Source of the DNA: Spirochaeta sp. UBA5339 | Lineage (GTDB): Bacteria > Spirochaetota > Spirochaetia > DSM-2461 | Assembly: GCA_002408085.1 (NCBI GenBank) | Contig: DHQL01000018.1 | Span: 84,272 to 97,776, forward strand | Length of the DNA: 13,505 nt | Reading direction: 5' to 3' | In this document: piece after piece, positions 13,053 to 13,505 of the stretch | Numbering within the stretch: the first letter of the stretch is position 1 | How the letters are laid out: each line of letters starts with the position of its first letter | Notes under the pieces: model-generated | What the model saw: the letters and a program-made list of their open reading frames with translations, nothing else | Told to the model about the DNA's origin: nothing | Databases searched by the model: none | Position numbers and translations under genes: made by a program

Positions 13053-13505
13053 TCAGGATCTGATAACGCTGTGGAGGTCCGCCATCTCGAGAGCACTCGA
13101 GGCGGCCTCCCAGCCCTTGTTCCCCGCCTTGCTGCCGGCCCGTTCCAGGGCCTGATCCAGACTGTCGCAGGTAAGAACTCCGAAGCTGACGGGAACTGAA
13201 CTATCCAGAGAAACAGAGGCGACTCCCTTGGAGACTTCGGCGCTCACATAGTCGAAGTGGGGAGTTCCTCCCCGGATCACAGCACCCAGACAGATAACAC
13301 CGTCGGGATTCTCTTCGGCGGCCCACTTGGCGGCCAGAGGAATCTCAAAGGCCCCGGGAACCAGAACCGTTTTAATGTCTTCGGCGCTGACGCCATGACG
13401 GATCAGGCAGTCCTTTGCACCCTCTTCCAGACGTGATGTGACCAGATCGTTGAAACGGCTGACCACCAGTGTAAACTTGTATCCTGCTCCCGTGAGCTTT
13501 CCTTC
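13053..13505 (-). CDS. ribH: 6,7-dimethyl-8-ribityllumazine synthase (N-terminus cut by window edge)
   Basis: About 150 residues are visible, and the family is about 155, so only a few N-terminal residues are missing. RibH joins 5-amino-6-ribitylamino-uracil and 3,4-dihydroxy-2-butanone 4-phosphate in the penultimate step of riboflavin synthesis. It usually forms pentamers or 60-mer shells. Clear motifs are VVSRFND near the start, PGAFEIPLAA, the phosphate- and substrate-binding GAVIRGGTPHFDYV with the catalytic His, GVLTCDSLDQALERAG and KAGNKGWEAASSALEMA. It runs convergent to cellobiose phosphorylase, with only 9 bp between the stops and no clear terminator. Other rib genes would be expected upstream, beyond the window. 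Confidence 0.95.
   Translation of the reverse strand, partial: EGKLTGAGYKFTLVVSRFNDLVTSRLEEGAKDCLIRHGVSAEDIKTVLVPGAFEIPLAAKWAAEENPDGVICLGAVIRGGTPHFDYVSAEVSKGVASVSLDSSVPVSFGVLTCDSLDQALERAGSKAGNKGWEAASSALEMADLHSVIRS

Overview
The window reads as ordinary chromosome from an anaerobic, fermentative bacterium. It is moderately GC-rich by eye. Its ferredoxin-linked 2-oxoacid oxidation, butyrate-kinase-type energy conservation, MinD/ferredoxin ATPases and cellobiose phosphorylase suggest a free-living marine or sediment anaerobe. A Spirochaeta-like spirochaete is my best guess, because at least one such species (S. isovalerica) is known to ferment branched-chain amino acids to branched-chain acids for ATP. 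The sequence alone does not prove this. Gene order is compact, with several 4-bp ATGA/GTGA stop-start overlaps. There are no RNA genes, insertion sequences, phage genes or CRISPR arrays.

Layout. (1) 1-2321, plus strand: the end of a 2-oxoacid:ferredoxin oxidoreductase gamma subunit, then a butyrate kinase and a phosphate butyryltransferase, all overlapping. Together they would turn a 2-oxoacid into acyl-CoA, acyl-phosphate and then the free acid plus ATP. (2) 2369-2965, plus: a Cys-rich pentapeptide-repeat protein with its own promoter, followed by two imperfect 48-bp GC-rich repeats. (3) 5134-3080, minus: a two-gene operon of an SCP2-like protein and a class III PLP aminotransferase, preceded by a cluster of small symmetric DNA elements. 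(4) 8117-5341, minus: a five-gene operon of NifX-like protein, DUF5320 Gly/Arg-rich protein, second NifX-like protein, and two MinD-type ATPases carrying 2x[4Fe-4S] ferredoxin inserts. It resembles the Orp (orange protein) clusters of sulfate reducers. Divergent to it is a DUF134 helix-turn-helix regulator (8247-8537), and a perfect 14-bp palindrome sits on the operon's -10 box. (5) 8624-9196, plus: the manganese exporter MntP, with a near-consensus promoter and an inverted repeat at its start site. (6) 10382-9225, minus: a ROK-family repressor, divergent from a cellobiose phosphorylase (10605-13043, plus). A perfect 31-bp palindrome resembling xyl operators lies directly after the phosphorylase promoter. 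(7) 13505-13053, minus: riboflavin-pathway lumazine synthase, cut by the window edge.

Regulatory DNA is unusually readable here. Five promoters have near-consensus -35 and/or -10 boxes, often with -10 TACAAT. Three carry a dyad immediately at the transcription start. Three genes have -10 boxes only 7-9 nt from the start codon and no good ribosome-binding site, which suggests leaderless messages. The Orp-like operon with its divergent DUF134 gene and palindromic operator is the most interesting candidate system, since its biochemical role is poorly understood.
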